Source: Glycomyces xiaoerkulensis (GTDB taxonomy: Bacteria > Actinomycetota > Actinomycetes > Mycobacteriales > Micromonosporaceae). From it: a DNA stretch of 64,000 nt. Made by a program: the position numbers and the translations under genes. Under the pieces are notes generated by a model. It was not told the DNA's origin. It ran no database searches and was given only the letters and a program-made list of their open reading frames with translations. Shown piece after piece: positions 33,525 to 42,683 of this stretch. The stretch covers positions 365,680 through 429,679 of the forward strand of contig NZ_PGGV01000033.1 in NCBI RefSeq assembly GCF_002798405.1, given 5' to 3'. Every line of letters starts with the position of its first letter. The first letter of the stretch is position 1.

Positions 33525-34583
33525 ATGATCGAGCAACTTCTCACCAGCACGTCGCTGATTCGACTCGACGGTTCCAATGGTCAGCGCCGCAACAAACTCC
33601 GGGCCGGCGTCGTCGGCCTCGGCAAGCAGGCGATGGAAGACCACATCCCTGGACTGCGCGGCTCGGACGGCGCCGAACTGGTCGCCATCTGCGATGAGAG
33701 CGCCGAGCTGATACACGAGTACCAGTACCAGCTCAAGGTTCCCGGTTACACCGACTTCCGAGAGATGTTCCGGCAGGAACAGCTCGACCTGGTGATCGTC
33801 ACCGTGCCGCACCACGTCGGCCGAGCGGTCATCGAGACGGCGACCGAGGCACGAGTCCACGTGCTCAAAGAGAAGCCCTTCGCCACCAGCATGAGCGAAG
33901 CGCGCGAGCTGGCCCAGCGCTGCGACGAGACCGGCGTCCAGCTAATGGTCACTCTCCAGCGCCGCTTCAACCCGATCTACACCAGCTTCATGCAGCTGGC
34001 CGACCAGATCGGCACGCCGTTCGTAGTCGACGGCCAGTACACGTTGCACGTCGAGGACCCCTCGGACGGCTGGCGCGGTCAGACCGCGATGGCCGGCGGC
34101 GGCTGCATCATCGACATGGGTTACCACCTGGTCGACATGATCCTCTGGTACTTCGGCCTACCCGACCGCATCCTGTGCGACCTGTCGGTGTCCGCTCGCC
34201 CCGATCGCAGCTACGACGCCGAAGACACTGCGCTCATCCACTTCGGCTACGACAGCGGGCTGTACGGCTCGCTGCTGCTCTCGCGGTTCATCGGGCCGAA
34301 GACCGAGCAGATTCGACTGGTCGGCAGCAAAGGCGTCGTACATCTGGAGCGTGGTCGTCTCCGCCGCCTGACCAACGGCGGGGAGGTCATCGAGTCGCTT
34401 TCCCGCGAGCAGGCATGGCCCTCGGCCGCCGCCAGCCAGATCGACTACTTCTGCCGCGTCATCGAGGGACTTCGCCCCAACGTAAGCAGCCCGCAGGAGA
34501 ACTTGGCACACATGAGCTTCATCGCGGCCTGCTACGAGTCGGCCAAGACCCACAGCTACATCAACCCGAAGGAGATGAATTGA
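33525..34583 (+). CDS. Gfo/Idh/MocA-family oxidoreductase
   Basis: This encodes 352 residues. The Rossmann N-terminus (AGVVGLGKQAMEDHI) and the catalytic-lysine motif EKPFA (Lys117) are clear, followed by the C-terminal GGGCIIDMGYHLVDM block that supplies the substrate-side residues. Family members oxidise or reduce hydroxyl groups of sugars, inositols or sugar nucleotides with NAD(P). It begins one base after the kinase stop and its TGA overlaps the TTG start of the aminotransferase, so the two enzymes may work in sequence: oxidation, then transamination. Confidence 0.9.
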   Translation: MIEQLLTSTSLIRLDGSNGQRRNKLRAGVVGLGKQAMEDHIPGLRGSDGAELVAICDESAELIHEYQYQLKVPGYTDFREMFRQEQLDLVIVTVPHHVGRAVIETATEARVHVLKEKPFATSMSEARELAQRCDETGVQLMVTLQRRFNPIYTSFMQLADQIGTPFVVDGQYTLHVEDPSDGWRGQTAMAGGGCIIDMGYHLVDMILWYFGLPDRILCDLSVSARPDRSYDAEDTALIHFGYDSGLYGSLLLSRFIGPKTEQIRLVGSKGVVHLERGRLRRLTNGGEVIESLSREQAWPSAAASQIDYFCRVIEGLRPNVSSPQENLAHMSFIAACYESAKTHSYINPKEMN

Positions 34584-35833
34584 GTTCCCAACTGGCACTC
34601 CTCTGCGGCACTGCCGCCGTCGAGCAGGACGGATCACACTTCACCTGGCCACCGATCACCGAGCGCACCAAGGCCGCGCTGCTGCAACAGCTCGACCAAG
34701 GCGTTTCGATCTACGACCGCTCCGGCGTCATCGAGCGACTGGAAGACGAACTGTGCGAGTACCACGGCGTCTCCCGCGCGGTGCTCACCAGCTCGGGAAC
34801 AGCGGCGCTGTACTCCATGTACGCGGCCCGCGGCATCGGGCCAGGCGATCAGGTCATCGTGCCGGCCTACACCTTCTTCGCCACCGTAACGCCGCTGCTT
34901 CACCTCGGCGCCGTGCCGGTCCTGGCCGACTGCGATGAGACCGGCAATCTCGACCCGAAGCAGATCACCCAGTGCATCACGCCGCGAACCAAGGCCGTCG
35001 TGGTGACCCACATGTGGGGACTTCCGGCCGACATGGCGAGTTTGAAGGCCATCGCCGAGGAACGCGGCCTGATGCTGCTGGAGGATGGTTCGCACGCCCA
35101 CGGTGCCAGTATCGACGGACAGAAGGTCGGCACCTTCGGCCAAGCCGCGGCCTTCAGCATGAACGGTCCCAAGCCCCTCTCGGCAGGGGAAGGTGGCTTC
35201 GTCCTCACCGATGATGACGAGACCTACTACCGCATCCTGCTTCACGGCCAGTACAACAAGCGCTGCCGCAACGAACTGCCGGAGGATCACGAGTTCTACC
35301 GCTACGCCGTCACCGGCATGGGACTCAAGCACCGCATTCACGCGCTCGCTGCCCGCATCGCACTTGACCAGCTCCGCGACCTAGACACGTACCTCGAAGG
35401 TCGGGCAAACGTCGCCAACTACCTGTGCGAGCAGCTCAGCGAACTTCCGGGCATCGCCGTGCCGCAGCTGCCGCTCGACGTTCGCTCTTCCTGGTACGGC
35501 CTGATACTCCGCTACTGCCCAGACGAACTCGACGGCCTCTCCATCGAGCGCTTCTACGAAGCCTTGCACGCCGAAGGATGCCGCGAGGTCGACCGCCCCG
35601 GCTCAACCTGCCCGCTGAACCTGCTCCCGCTGTTCCAAGACCCAGCACCGCTGATGCCGGCTTACGGAAGCAAGCTGGCCTACGCTCCAGGAGACTTCCC
35701 GGTGGCCGAGGCCGTCCACCATCACACGCTCAAGCTGCCGGTCTGGCACCGCGAGGAAGACCTGCCGCTCGTTGACAGCTACATCGAAGCGTTCCGCAAA
35801 GTCACGTCCAACTACCAAGAGCTACAAGGATGA
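34580..35833 (+). CDS. DegT/DnrJ/EryC1/StrS PLP aminotransferase
   Basis: This encodes 417 residues from a TTG at 34580, set by AAGGAG at 34569-34574 and the overlap with the previous stop. The PLP-binding Lys198 is in SMNGPKPLSAGEGG, and the SSGTAAL phosphate-binding block and EDGSHAHGA aspartate region fit the sugar-aminotransferase/AHBA-synthase family. It would transfer an amino group to a keto-sugar or keto-cyclitol made by the oxidoreductase. Its end overlaps the NUDIX start (ATGA at 35830). Confidence 0.92.
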   Translation: MSSQLALLCGTAAVEQDGSHFTWPPITERTKAALLQQLDQGVSIYDRSGVIERLEDELCEYHGVSRAVLTSSGTAALYSMYAARGIGPGDQVIVPAYTFFATVTPLLHLGAVPVLADCDETGNLDPKQITQCITPRTKAVVVTHMWGLPADMASLKAIAEERGLMLLEDGSHAHGASIDGQKVGTFGQAAAFSMNGPKPLSAGEGGFVLTDDDETYYRILLHGQYNKRCRNELPEDHEFYRYAVTGMGLKHRIHALAARIALDQLRDLDTYLEGRANVANYLCEQLSELPGIAVPQLPLDVRSSWYGLILRYCPDELDGLSIERFYEALHAEGCREVDRPGSTCPLNLLPLFQDPAPLMPAYGSKLAYAPGDFPVAEAVHHHTLKLPVWHREEDLPLVDSYIEAFRKVTSNYQELQG

Positions 35834-36285
35834 ACACCATGATCGACAACTCGCTCCTTACCCGCCTGACCGCTGACGCCGACCTCGACGGCGTACAGCA
35901 ACTCGTCGTTGGCGCTGTCGTCCAGCACGAGGGTAAGGTCCTCTTGCTCCAGCGCCCAGCGGACGACTTCATGGGCGGTATCTGGGAGCTTCCCAGCGGC
36001 AAGGTCGAAGGTGGCGAAGCGCTCGACGCCGCCCTCAAGCGTGAGGTCGAGGAGGAGACCGGCCTCAAGGTAGCGGTCATCCAGCACTACCTCGGCCACT
36101 TCGACTACAACAGCGGCAGCGGCAAGAAGAGCCGCCAGTTCAACTTCGCGGTGGACGTGGCCGCGCCAGCTCCAGTCGCTCTCACCGAGCACGACGCCTA
36201 CGAGTGGCGAGCACTCGCCGAGGACCTAGCGGTGACGGACTCGGTTAAGGAAGTCCTGAAGCGGTACCAGGAACTACAGGAGTAA
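35830..36285 (+). CDS. NUDIX hydrolase
   Basis: This encodes 151 residues. The NUDIX box runs from Gly57 to Leu79 (GKVEGGEALD then REVEEETGL), complete with the REVxEETG core. The fold hydrolyses nucleoside diphosphate linkages; the exact substrate cannot be read from the box. It is the last enzyme of the coupled operon and may trim a nucleotide-linked intermediate or remove a damaged nucleotide. The next small gene starts 6 bases later with an AGGAG site inside this gene's end. Confidence 0.88.
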   Translation: MNTMIDNSLLTRLTADADLDGVQQLVVGAVVQHEGKVLLLQRPADDFMGGIWELPSGKVEGGEALDAALKREVEEETGLKVAVIQHYLGHFDYNSGSGKKSRQFNFAVDVAAPAPVALTEHDAYEWRALAEDLAVTDSVKEVLKRYQELQE

Positions 36286-36291
36286 CCGCAA

Positions 36292-37068
36292 GTGACCACG
36301 ATCGTGGCGTCCGTCGAAGTCGAGGCTACCGCCAGCGCACGGCGAAAGCTCACGTTCTCGGTCGAGTTCAACAACACCACTGCCGTTGTCCGCTACCGCT
36401 CAACCTTCCTGGTCAACGAAGTTGACGTGGTTCTCACTACCTCTCACAACGGCGGACGAATCTGCCAGGTGAGTTGGAACCAGCACTGGTGGCGCTACCT
36501 GGCTCCCTCCATCCGCAGCAAGCTCCTCGGGCAGGTGCAGCAGCTCCTCAAGACGCAGCACCGCAAGCCCCAACTTGACCGCCGACCCTGCTGCGAGCAG
36601 CGCCGTGCCTGGTTCCCTCGGCGCTGCTCAATCCTTCTGGCTGGAATCAGGTGCTGCGGTGGGGCAGTCGCCAGCCAGGAGAAGGCCCGTCGCGTCTCAG
36701 GACTGGCGGGTGGCCCGGTCGTAGTGGCGGGTACGGCCGGGCATTTCATCTTTCCGCCGAGCTGCCCCCCGGAAGCCATGAGTCTGACCGAACTCCTCAA
36801 GAACGTCATTGACCAAACCGTCCAAATCTTCCGTGACTCCAGCGGCCTGCTCGAAATGCGCGACTTCTGGTGGGTCGCCTTGGCGCTGGCCGTCCTCGCG
36901 CTGTACTACCTGATCCACTCACTCATCTATCCCTGGCGGCGCTGCTTGCGCTGCAACGGCACCGGCAAGAAGCACGCTGGCGTCTGGCCGAGGCGGGTCT
37001 GGCGGATCTGTCGCTGCTGCGCCGGCTCGAGCAGGGCGTGTGCGAGATTCGGTTTTGACCGGGTGTGA
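36292..37068 (+). CDS. Fused ORF after NUDIX: small protein + truncated Cys gene
   Basis: A GTG start at 36292 follows AGGAG. The first 90 or so residues (VEVEATASARRKLTFSVEF, then WNQHWWRYLAP) look like a small beta-rich protein. The middle (about 90-160) is Cys/Arg-rich and unlike a domain. From residue 163 (ATG 36778, same frame) comes a second unit with a membrane helix and CxxC motif. The frame then reads into an IS element at 37032 and stops at 37068. Whether it is one protein or two adjacent genes is uncertain. Confidence 0.45.
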   Translation: MTTIVASVEVEATASARRKLTFSVEFNNTTAVVRYRSTFLVNEVDVVLTTSHNGGRICQVSWNQHWWRYLAPSIRSKLLGQVQQLLKTQHRKPQLDRRPCCEQRRAWFPRRCSILLAGIRCCGGAVASQEKARRVSGLAGGPVVVAGTAGHFIFPPSCPPEAMSLTELLKNVIDQTVQIFRDSSGLLEMRDFWWVALALAVLALYYLIHSLIYPWRRCLRCNGTGKKHAGVWPRRVWRICRCCAGSSRACARFGFDRV

Positions 37069-38385
37069 CGGTCGGTGATCGGTTGGGTCGCATAGGAAAG
37101 CAGGCACGACCTCGAGCATCATGAGAGTGTCGAATTCCTATGGCGCTCAAGGAGAACCGTGCCTGCAGCCTCATCGTCTCAAAACGCTTCCGGTCTCCCC
37201 TCGGCAGGGGAACTCGCCCTCGGCGACCTCACTGACTTGTGTTCGTACCTCGATGCGGTCCCCGATCCCTGATCGCGTCGGGGCCGGTGGTACCCATTGC
37301 CCGGGCTCTTGGCGATCGCGGCGGTCGCCGTGGCCTGCGGAGCGGTCACCCTCCGCGAGATCGCCGAATGGTCCCGAGAACTGCCCGCTGATCTGCTGTC
37401 CTGTCTCGGGTTTCGCCACCACCCCTTGCGGCTGCGTCGCGCACCGTCCCGCTCCTGCTTCACGCGCCTGTTCGCGCAGCTCGACGGCGATGCCCTCGAC
37501 GCCGCGATCAGCCGCTTCCTAACCCACAGGGCCGCAGCACAGGCCAGGGAGCACGACCAGGATAAGCGGATCCCGGCCAAGGCCGTGGACGGCAAATCCC
37601 AACGAGGCTCGACCCGCCTGGGCCAGCCGCGCCGCCATCTGCTCTCGGCGGTCGACCACGACGACGCACGCACCCTCGCCCAGGTCGAGGTCGCAGCCAA
37701 GACCAACGAGACGGCCGGGTTCAAACCCCTGCTCGACCCGCTGCCACTGGAGGCCACCGTGGTCACCTTCGACGCAATGCATACCGTCAACGAACTCCTG
37801 CGGTGGCTTCATGAGGACAAGCACGCCTACTACATCGCGATCGTCAAAGCCAATCAGCCGCTGCAACGCGCCGCGATCGAAGACCTCCCCTGGTCACAGG
37901 TCCCGACCGGACACAAAACCTCCGAGCAAGGACACGGCCGCACCGAATCCCGGTCGGTAAAGGTCACCGCCGTGGACGCGGCCCTCGGCGCTCTGCACTT
38001 CCCCGGAGCCACAGTCGCCATCCGAGTCCACCGGCGCCGCCAGGAGGCCAGTTGCAAGCAGACCCGCGAGACCGTCTACGCCATCGCAAACCTCCCACTG
38101 AGCAGGGCCGATGCCGAGCACGTCAACGCCTACATGCGAAACCACTGGTCGATCGAGAACAGATCGCATCACGTTCGCGACCGGGTCTTCGGTGAAGACG
38201 CCTCGACTATCTCGGTCGGATCAGCCCCACGCACCATGGCCAGCCTGCGCAACCTGGTCATCGGCGCTCTCAGACTGGCTGGCGCCACCAACATCGCCGC
38301 CACCAGCCGCTACAACGCCAAAAACCCATCACGAGCACTACCAGCACTCGGAATCAGCACATAACCGAATCTCGCACACGCCCTG
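37032..38385. mobile_element. ISAs1-like insertion sequence, first copy
   Basis: The element is 1354 bp. Ends carry a perfect inverted repeat of 23 bases: 37032-37054, starting CAGGGCGTG, against 38363-38385, ending CACGCCCTG. It is flanked by CCGGCTCGAG (37022-37031) and CCGGCTCGGG (38386-38395), a 10-base target duplication with one mismatch, in line with an older insertion. It carries a transposase gene with a nonsense codon. It is a different element from the one at 41314-42683. Confidence 0.85.
37159..38364 (+). pseudogene. ISAs1-family transposase, interrupted by a nonsense codon
   Basis: The intact reading starts at GTG 37159 after AAGGAGA and runs YLDAVPDP before a TGA at 37270-37272 (codon 38). 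The intact second transposase in this window reads VPDPRSR at that point, so a CGA-to-TGA change is likely. After it the frame is open to 38364 with DDE-type blocks AVDGKSQRGS, VVTFDAMHT and NHWSIENRSHH. A downstream start could give a product without the N-terminal region, but full activity is unlikely. Confidence 0.8.
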
Positions 38386-38625
38386 CCGGCTCGGGGCGGC
38401 ACCCACGGTTGGCAAGCAAGGTACTCTGCAGTTGGGGCGACCGATTTCCCTGATTTTGTCGTTCTATGGGTCAAAAGGTAGGACCTGACCTTATGCCGGT
38501 CGCTTCGCCCGAAGCTGACGGAGCTGTGCCGCAGGTTGAACCCTGGATCTAGCAATGAGTTCACTGGGTTACACTCTGAGTGAGAGTAGTCACATTGGCG
38601 TTGTGCTAGTTCGCATGGAGGTTGT

Positions 38626-39402
38626 ATGAGCGCATTAAGAACCAAGTCGCTGGCGCTCGTGTCGATTCCCCTTGCATTGTTGGGGGCGCTAGGTTCGATT
38701 GCTAGCATTGCATCTGGGTACGGTCTTAAGGGAGCTATAGGTGTCATTCTCCTTGCGTCTACAGTAGCATTTGGCTGCTACTTGATACTCAAACCAATGC
38801 TCGCCAAGAACGAACGCGGTGTGACTCTATTGCAAGCGATCAATTCGGCCGGACTCGTCGATATCGAGAATCGGATTGACTCCCACAACCCTGTAGCGCC
38901 CAGTGCTTTCATGGCCTCCGCTAAGCAGGAGATTGCAATATCAGGAATCAGTCTCTCACTAACCTTCAGGCTCCACCTTGATCTTATACAGAAGATGCTG
39001 CGGCGGGGCGTAAAGGTTCGGGCCTTGTTGCTGCATCCAGATACAGCTACGACTATAGGCAGTACAGATAGACGCGCTGATATAGCGGGAGTGATAAACG
39101 TGATCAATTCATCCGGACTCGTTCTACATCCAGGGTTCGCTGTTCGATTTCGAAAGAGTATCCCCCCTTTTACGGCGATTATGGTTGACGGCGACATCGA
39201 GCCGACTGGGGAACACCCGAATGATAAGCTTGGGCAAATTCGGATTCAACCGTCCACCGCGCACAGTCCTCTTCAGAGTGGCACTGCACTTCGATTTAGG
39301 CGAACTATAGGGAGCGCTTCTTCATATGATTTCTTTGCCAATGATCTAAGAAGGCAATGGCAACTTGACAGCATTTCCTGCCCAGAGCTACTATCAGAAT
39401 AG
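38626..39402 (+). CDS. Membrane-anchored PLD-like protein without HKD motif
   Basis: This encodes 258 residues. Two N-terminal membrane helices (about 8-30 and 35-57) precede a soluble domain with KQEIAISGISLSLTF and GVKVRALLLHPDT, a pattern seen in PLD-superfamily-like domains of DUF5919 type, but no catalytic HxKxxxxD is present. Local GC content is clearly lower than in the core genes. It is followed after two bases by a 2H-phosphoesterase-like gene, so they form a unit. A role as a membrane effector or nucleotide sensor in a defence-like pair is inference. Confidence 0.6.
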   Translation: MSALRTKSLALVSIPLALLGALGSIASIASGYGLKGAIGVILLASTVAFGCYLILKPMLAKNERGVTLLQAINSAGLVDIENRIDSHNPVAPSAFMASAKQEIAISGISLSLTFRLHLDLIQKMLRRGVKVRALLLHPDTATTIGSTDRRADIAGVINVINSSGLVLHPGFAVRFRKSIPPFTAIMVDGDIEPTGEHPNDKLGQIRIQPSTAHSPLQSGTALRFRRTIGSASSYDFFANDLRRQWQLDSISCPELLSE

Positions 39403-39404
39403 TC

Positions 39405-40151
39405 ATGTACGATACAATGCCTAACGGATTCGCCGCCATAAAAGGGACTTCGCTAGTTGCTTTTTATCGGCATCTTCCCAGCTCATTGTCACACCTGGTG
39501 GAAGGTATCCAAGCGCGCTTGTGCTCTATGCTGCCGGTTGGTAGTTACGAACCGCAGCCAGCAGCCCAGATTCATGCGACCATAATACGCCTCGGTACAG
39601 CATTGGATGTCGGAATCCATTCATCTCGATCCGATGATGACGACTCTATGCTACCTATAGCTGAGGTGCATGAAACTATAAGCGCTAGCAGTGCACTGCC
39701 CTTCTCGATACAGTTCGGTGGGTACAACAAGAGCCAAGACTACGGATTCGAAAGCGACAGTCGATCTCCTTACGACCGTTCATTCGACATCAGGGGCGAC
39801 CATGTCGTACTTATTGGATGGCCAGAACGGAGAGACTGGAATGGGGTGACGCCACTAGGTTCTCTACGAGCCGAGTTCGAGAAGCGAGGTTTCGCGCACA
39901 AGTATTCGAAGGGCATCGGCGACATTGACAATGATATGTATATTACCCTTGGCCATGTCAACCGAGTCATGCTAGAAGACGATGCTGTTTCGAATCTTGT
40001 GGTAGCAATGCGTGAAATGATTGCTTCCTTCAAATCTGTAGTAGAGCTGACCTATGATGATCTTGCAATCGTGTCGTACTCTGACAAGACTCTTCCAATT
40101 GGCTCTACGAGAGTCTTCAAACTGGCCAATTCCCAAGGAAAGAGCCATTGA
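39405..40151 (+). CDS. 2H-phosphoesterase-like protein
   Basis: This encodes 248 residues. Two candidate catalytic motifs are spaced as in the 2H superfamily: QIHATI (His57, Thr59) and TLGHVN (His184, Asn186, where Thr/Ser is usual). Known 2H enzymes cleave 2',3'-cyclic or 2'-5'-linked nucleotides. The second motif is atypical, so this is a tentative assignment. It is coupled to the membrane PLD-like gene and is likewise low in GC, suggesting a joint recent origin. Confidence 0.5.
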   Translation: MYDTMPNGFAAIKGTSLVAFYRHLPSSLSHLVEGIQARLCSMLPVGSYEPQPAAQIHATIIRLGTALDVGIHSSRSDDDDSMLPIAEVHETISASSALPFSIQFGGYNKSQDYGFESDSRSPYDRSFDIRGDHVVLIGWPERRDWNGVTPLGSLRAEFEKRGFAHKYSKGIGDIDNDMYITLGHVNRVMLEDDAVSNLVVAMREMIASFKSVVELTYDDLAIVSYSDKTLPIGSTRVFKLANSQGKSH

Positions 40152-41313
40152 TATATGGTGGTTCCAGCTTTCGCAAATGTAATGCCGAGTCTTCTTATAG
40201 ATTGCAATGAAACACAAACATCCCACCATCATGGCTGGCCATCCCATACATTTCAATCTCGGAATCTCTAGCAAGCATCTCCACATCAATCTTAGCGTAC
40301 GGCCTTAACCACGCTGGCACGAATTCCATGAATGACTAGGCGTCGCTCTCCTCAAGCAGGTGCTCAACGTACGCCTCGGTGCTCTCGAAGTGGCCAAGGT
40401 AGTGATCCTCGAAGTTCTCCAGTGCCTCCTCGTTGTACTCGCCAACGTAGGCGACCCAGTGTGAGAACGCCTCACCATGCTCGGCGATGCCCTGTGCTAA
40501 CCGGCTGACCGTCTCCAGCGACTCGTACGCATCGATCTGCGCCCCGCCGAAGCCGCTGTAGTCCATGATCGCCCACTCCTCGGCGTCGGGGTCATGCCCA
40601 TTGCGCAGAATGAACGACGCCGCTGCGGACAACTCATCCGGCTCCATCGTGGCATCTAGCCACTCTCCGTGCAGCCGACCGTTGTTGTAGTCGCTGAGGT
40701 TCCCGATCCAGATCTCGGGCTGGAAGGTCTCCATTCTATCCACCGGGTCCGACTCGGACCGGACGCTGCTACCGGCACGCGCCCGTCCGGTGGCGTAACA
40801 AGCCTGCTCGTTGGTGATCGTCTCCCACCGTTGCCGCAGCTCATCATCCGAGTACATCTCCCAAACCCGCTGTCGTCCGTACATGTTCTGCGAGAGGATC
40901 ATGCCGCCACTACGCTCGCGATCCGTCAGCAAGCCGAACCAGCCCATATCCTCGGCGTTGCCCACTTCCTCAGATGGAGTCCGAGAGAACAGCTCATCTA
41001 GGTAGTCCTGGTGCGTCTCGTACTCAGCAAGCTCTGGCGACCAGCGTGCCGAGTCGTGCCAGGGGAACAGATCCTCGTCATCTGATGCTGTGTCTTCCGG
41101 TGAACTGCCAACATCCACGAGAGCGACCTGACCGAGAGTGGTCACCACCACCGACTCCAGCCGTTCCAAGAGCTGCCAGCGAGCCGTCTCTTCGTCTTCG
41201 TCGCGTTCTGCTGCTGCCGCTGATGCCGCCCAGCTTGACACTGATCCCTTGTCCTCACGGCTTGCACCGTACGAGTCCAGCCAGTCAATCCACCATTGCA
41301 CCTGGGCAGACTG

Positions 41314-42683
41314 CAGGGCTCGTTCAAGTTCCTGAAGGGTTCGGTTGGTGGCTGATGCCCAGGATCGGCAGGGCTCGTTCCGGTTCGGCTCCGATTGCCC
41401 TGGTGGCTTTGGCGATGTTGGTCGCGCCGAGGATCTTGAGGGTGCCGATGGCGAGGTTCCTGAAGGCGGCCATGGCGCGCGGGGCGGTTCCGGTGTGAAC
41501 GGTTGAAGCATCCTCGGCGAAGGTGACATCCTGGATGTGGTGGGAGGAGTTTTCGATCCCCCACTGGCCGCGGCGCAGTTCAGCGAGTGTTGCGGGGTTG
41601 GCCTGGTGAGCGTCGAGGCTGGTGACGGCGTAGTCGGTCCGGCGGGTCTCCTTCTTCCCGGTTTCCTTGCGGCGCCGGTGGATCCGGATGGCGAGCATCG
41701 CGTGGGGGAAGGCGATGCCGCCGAGGTGGTCCGCGATGGCCATGGTTTTGATCGAGCGGGACTCGGCCCGGCCGTGCCCGGTCTCGGAGGCCGTGTGCTG
41801 GATGTCAATGGCGTGCCAGGGTAGGCCGGCCACCTGCCGGTATGCATTGCGCTGGTTGGCCTTGATGACGGCGATGTAGTGCGCCTGCTTCGTCTCGACC
41901 AGCCAGGTGATGTTGGCTTTGACCGAGTGGAGAGCATCGAAGGTGACCACGGCCCCGGCCAGGTCCAGGGGCGCCAGGAGAGGCTGGAAGTGCCTGGTCT
42001 CATTGGTCTTCGCTCCGATCTCGGCTTGGGCGAGGGTGACCACGGTGCCGTGAGTGACCGCCGAGAGCAGGTGGCGGTGTTTCCGGTCGAGGTAGGCCGA
42101 GCTTTTCAGTGCTTTGCCGTCCAGCGCTATCGCGCGCAGCGGCCGTCTCGTCCGTGCCGGAGCGTCTCCGGTGTCGGCGCGGTGTCGGTCGGCCAGGTAG
42201 GCGCCGATCGCGGCATCGAGGGCATCGCCGTAGAGGTGTTCGAGGACGCGCCCGATCGTCGCGTTCGAGGGCGAGCGGCGCCAGTGGAGCAGATGGCGGC
42301 GGACGCCGATCGTTTCCAGCAGCTCGATCCCGGCGCGGTGGCCCCATTCGGCGAGCTCGTCGATGCTCGTGGCGCCCGAGACCGTTGCGGCCGCGCATAC
42401 CAGCAAGATCGCGGTTAAGGAGTACCACCGGCCCTGCCGCGACCGGGGATCGGGAACGGCGTCGAGGTAGGGGCGCAGGTCAGCGATCCGGTCGGCATCG
42501 AGCGGACCCAGTTTCGCCAGCACGGCAGGGATCGGAGAGGATACATCGGCAGGCACGGGCAGCTTTCGTGATCGTTTGGCTTCAGCACCACAATGATCAC
42601 GAATCCCGTGTCTGCCTTGCTATGCACCCCAAGTCGTCTCGACCCGGCCTTTCTACGCGACTACGGAACTTGAAACCGCCCTG
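41314..42683. mobile_element. ISAs1-like insertion sequence, second copy, in ardA
   Basis: The element is 1370 bp. Ends start CAGGGC (41314) and finish GCCCTG (42683), with an imperfect inverted repeat of about 18 bases sharing TTCAAGTTCC. The flanks are the 9-base direct duplication GGCAGACTG (41305-41313 and 42684-42692). It carries an intact minus-strand transposase. The exact duplication suggests a more recent insertion than the copy at 37032. Confidence 0.85.
41324..42556 (-). CDS. ISAs1-family transposase, intact
   Basis: This encodes 410 residues. ISAs1 (H-repeat-associated) hallmarks are present: PYLDAVPDPRSRQGRWYSL at the N-terminus, IALDGKALKSS, VVTFDALHS and WGIENSSHH, giving the DDE-type acidic residues. 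Its stop lies within the terminal repeat of the element, usual for the family. It is uninterrupted and could be active. The protein differs throughout from the transposase at 37159, so these are separate elements. Confidence 0.93.
   Translation of the reverse strand: MPADVSSPIPAVLAKLGPLDADRIADLRPYLDAVPDPRSRQGRWYSLTAILLVCAAATVSGATSIDELAEWGHRAGIELLETIGVRRHLLHWRRSPSNATIGRVLEHLYGDALDAAIGAYLADRHRADTGDAPARTRRPLRAIALDGKALKSSAYLDRKHRHLLSAVTHGTVVTLAQAEIGAKTNETRHFQPLLAPLDLAGAVVTFDALHSVKANITWLVETKQAHYIAVIKANQRNAYRQVAGLPWHAIDIQHTASETGHGRAESRSIKTMAIADHLGGIAFPHAMLAIRIHRRRKETGKKETRRTDYAVTSLDAHQANPATLAELRRGQWGIENSSHHIQDVTFAEDASTVHTGTAPRAMAAFRNLAIGTLKILGATNIAKATRAIGAEPERALPILGISHQPNPSGT

Larger units (their letters stand above)
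36778..38453 (+). pseudogene. Membrane Cys-rich gene split by an ISAs1-like element
   Basis: The first half encodes an amphipathic segment, a membrane helix (about 28-50) and a CLRCNGTGKKHAG zinc-knuckle-like motif, then CRCCAGS, where the IS enters (37032). Joining 37031 to 38396 (removing the 1354-bp IS plus one 10-base target copy) restores a frame that reads CRCCAGSGRHPRL and stops at 38451-38453. The intact protein would have two CxxC-x-G(T/S)G motifs, as in small Streptomyces membrane proteins. It is broken here. Confidence 0.6.
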
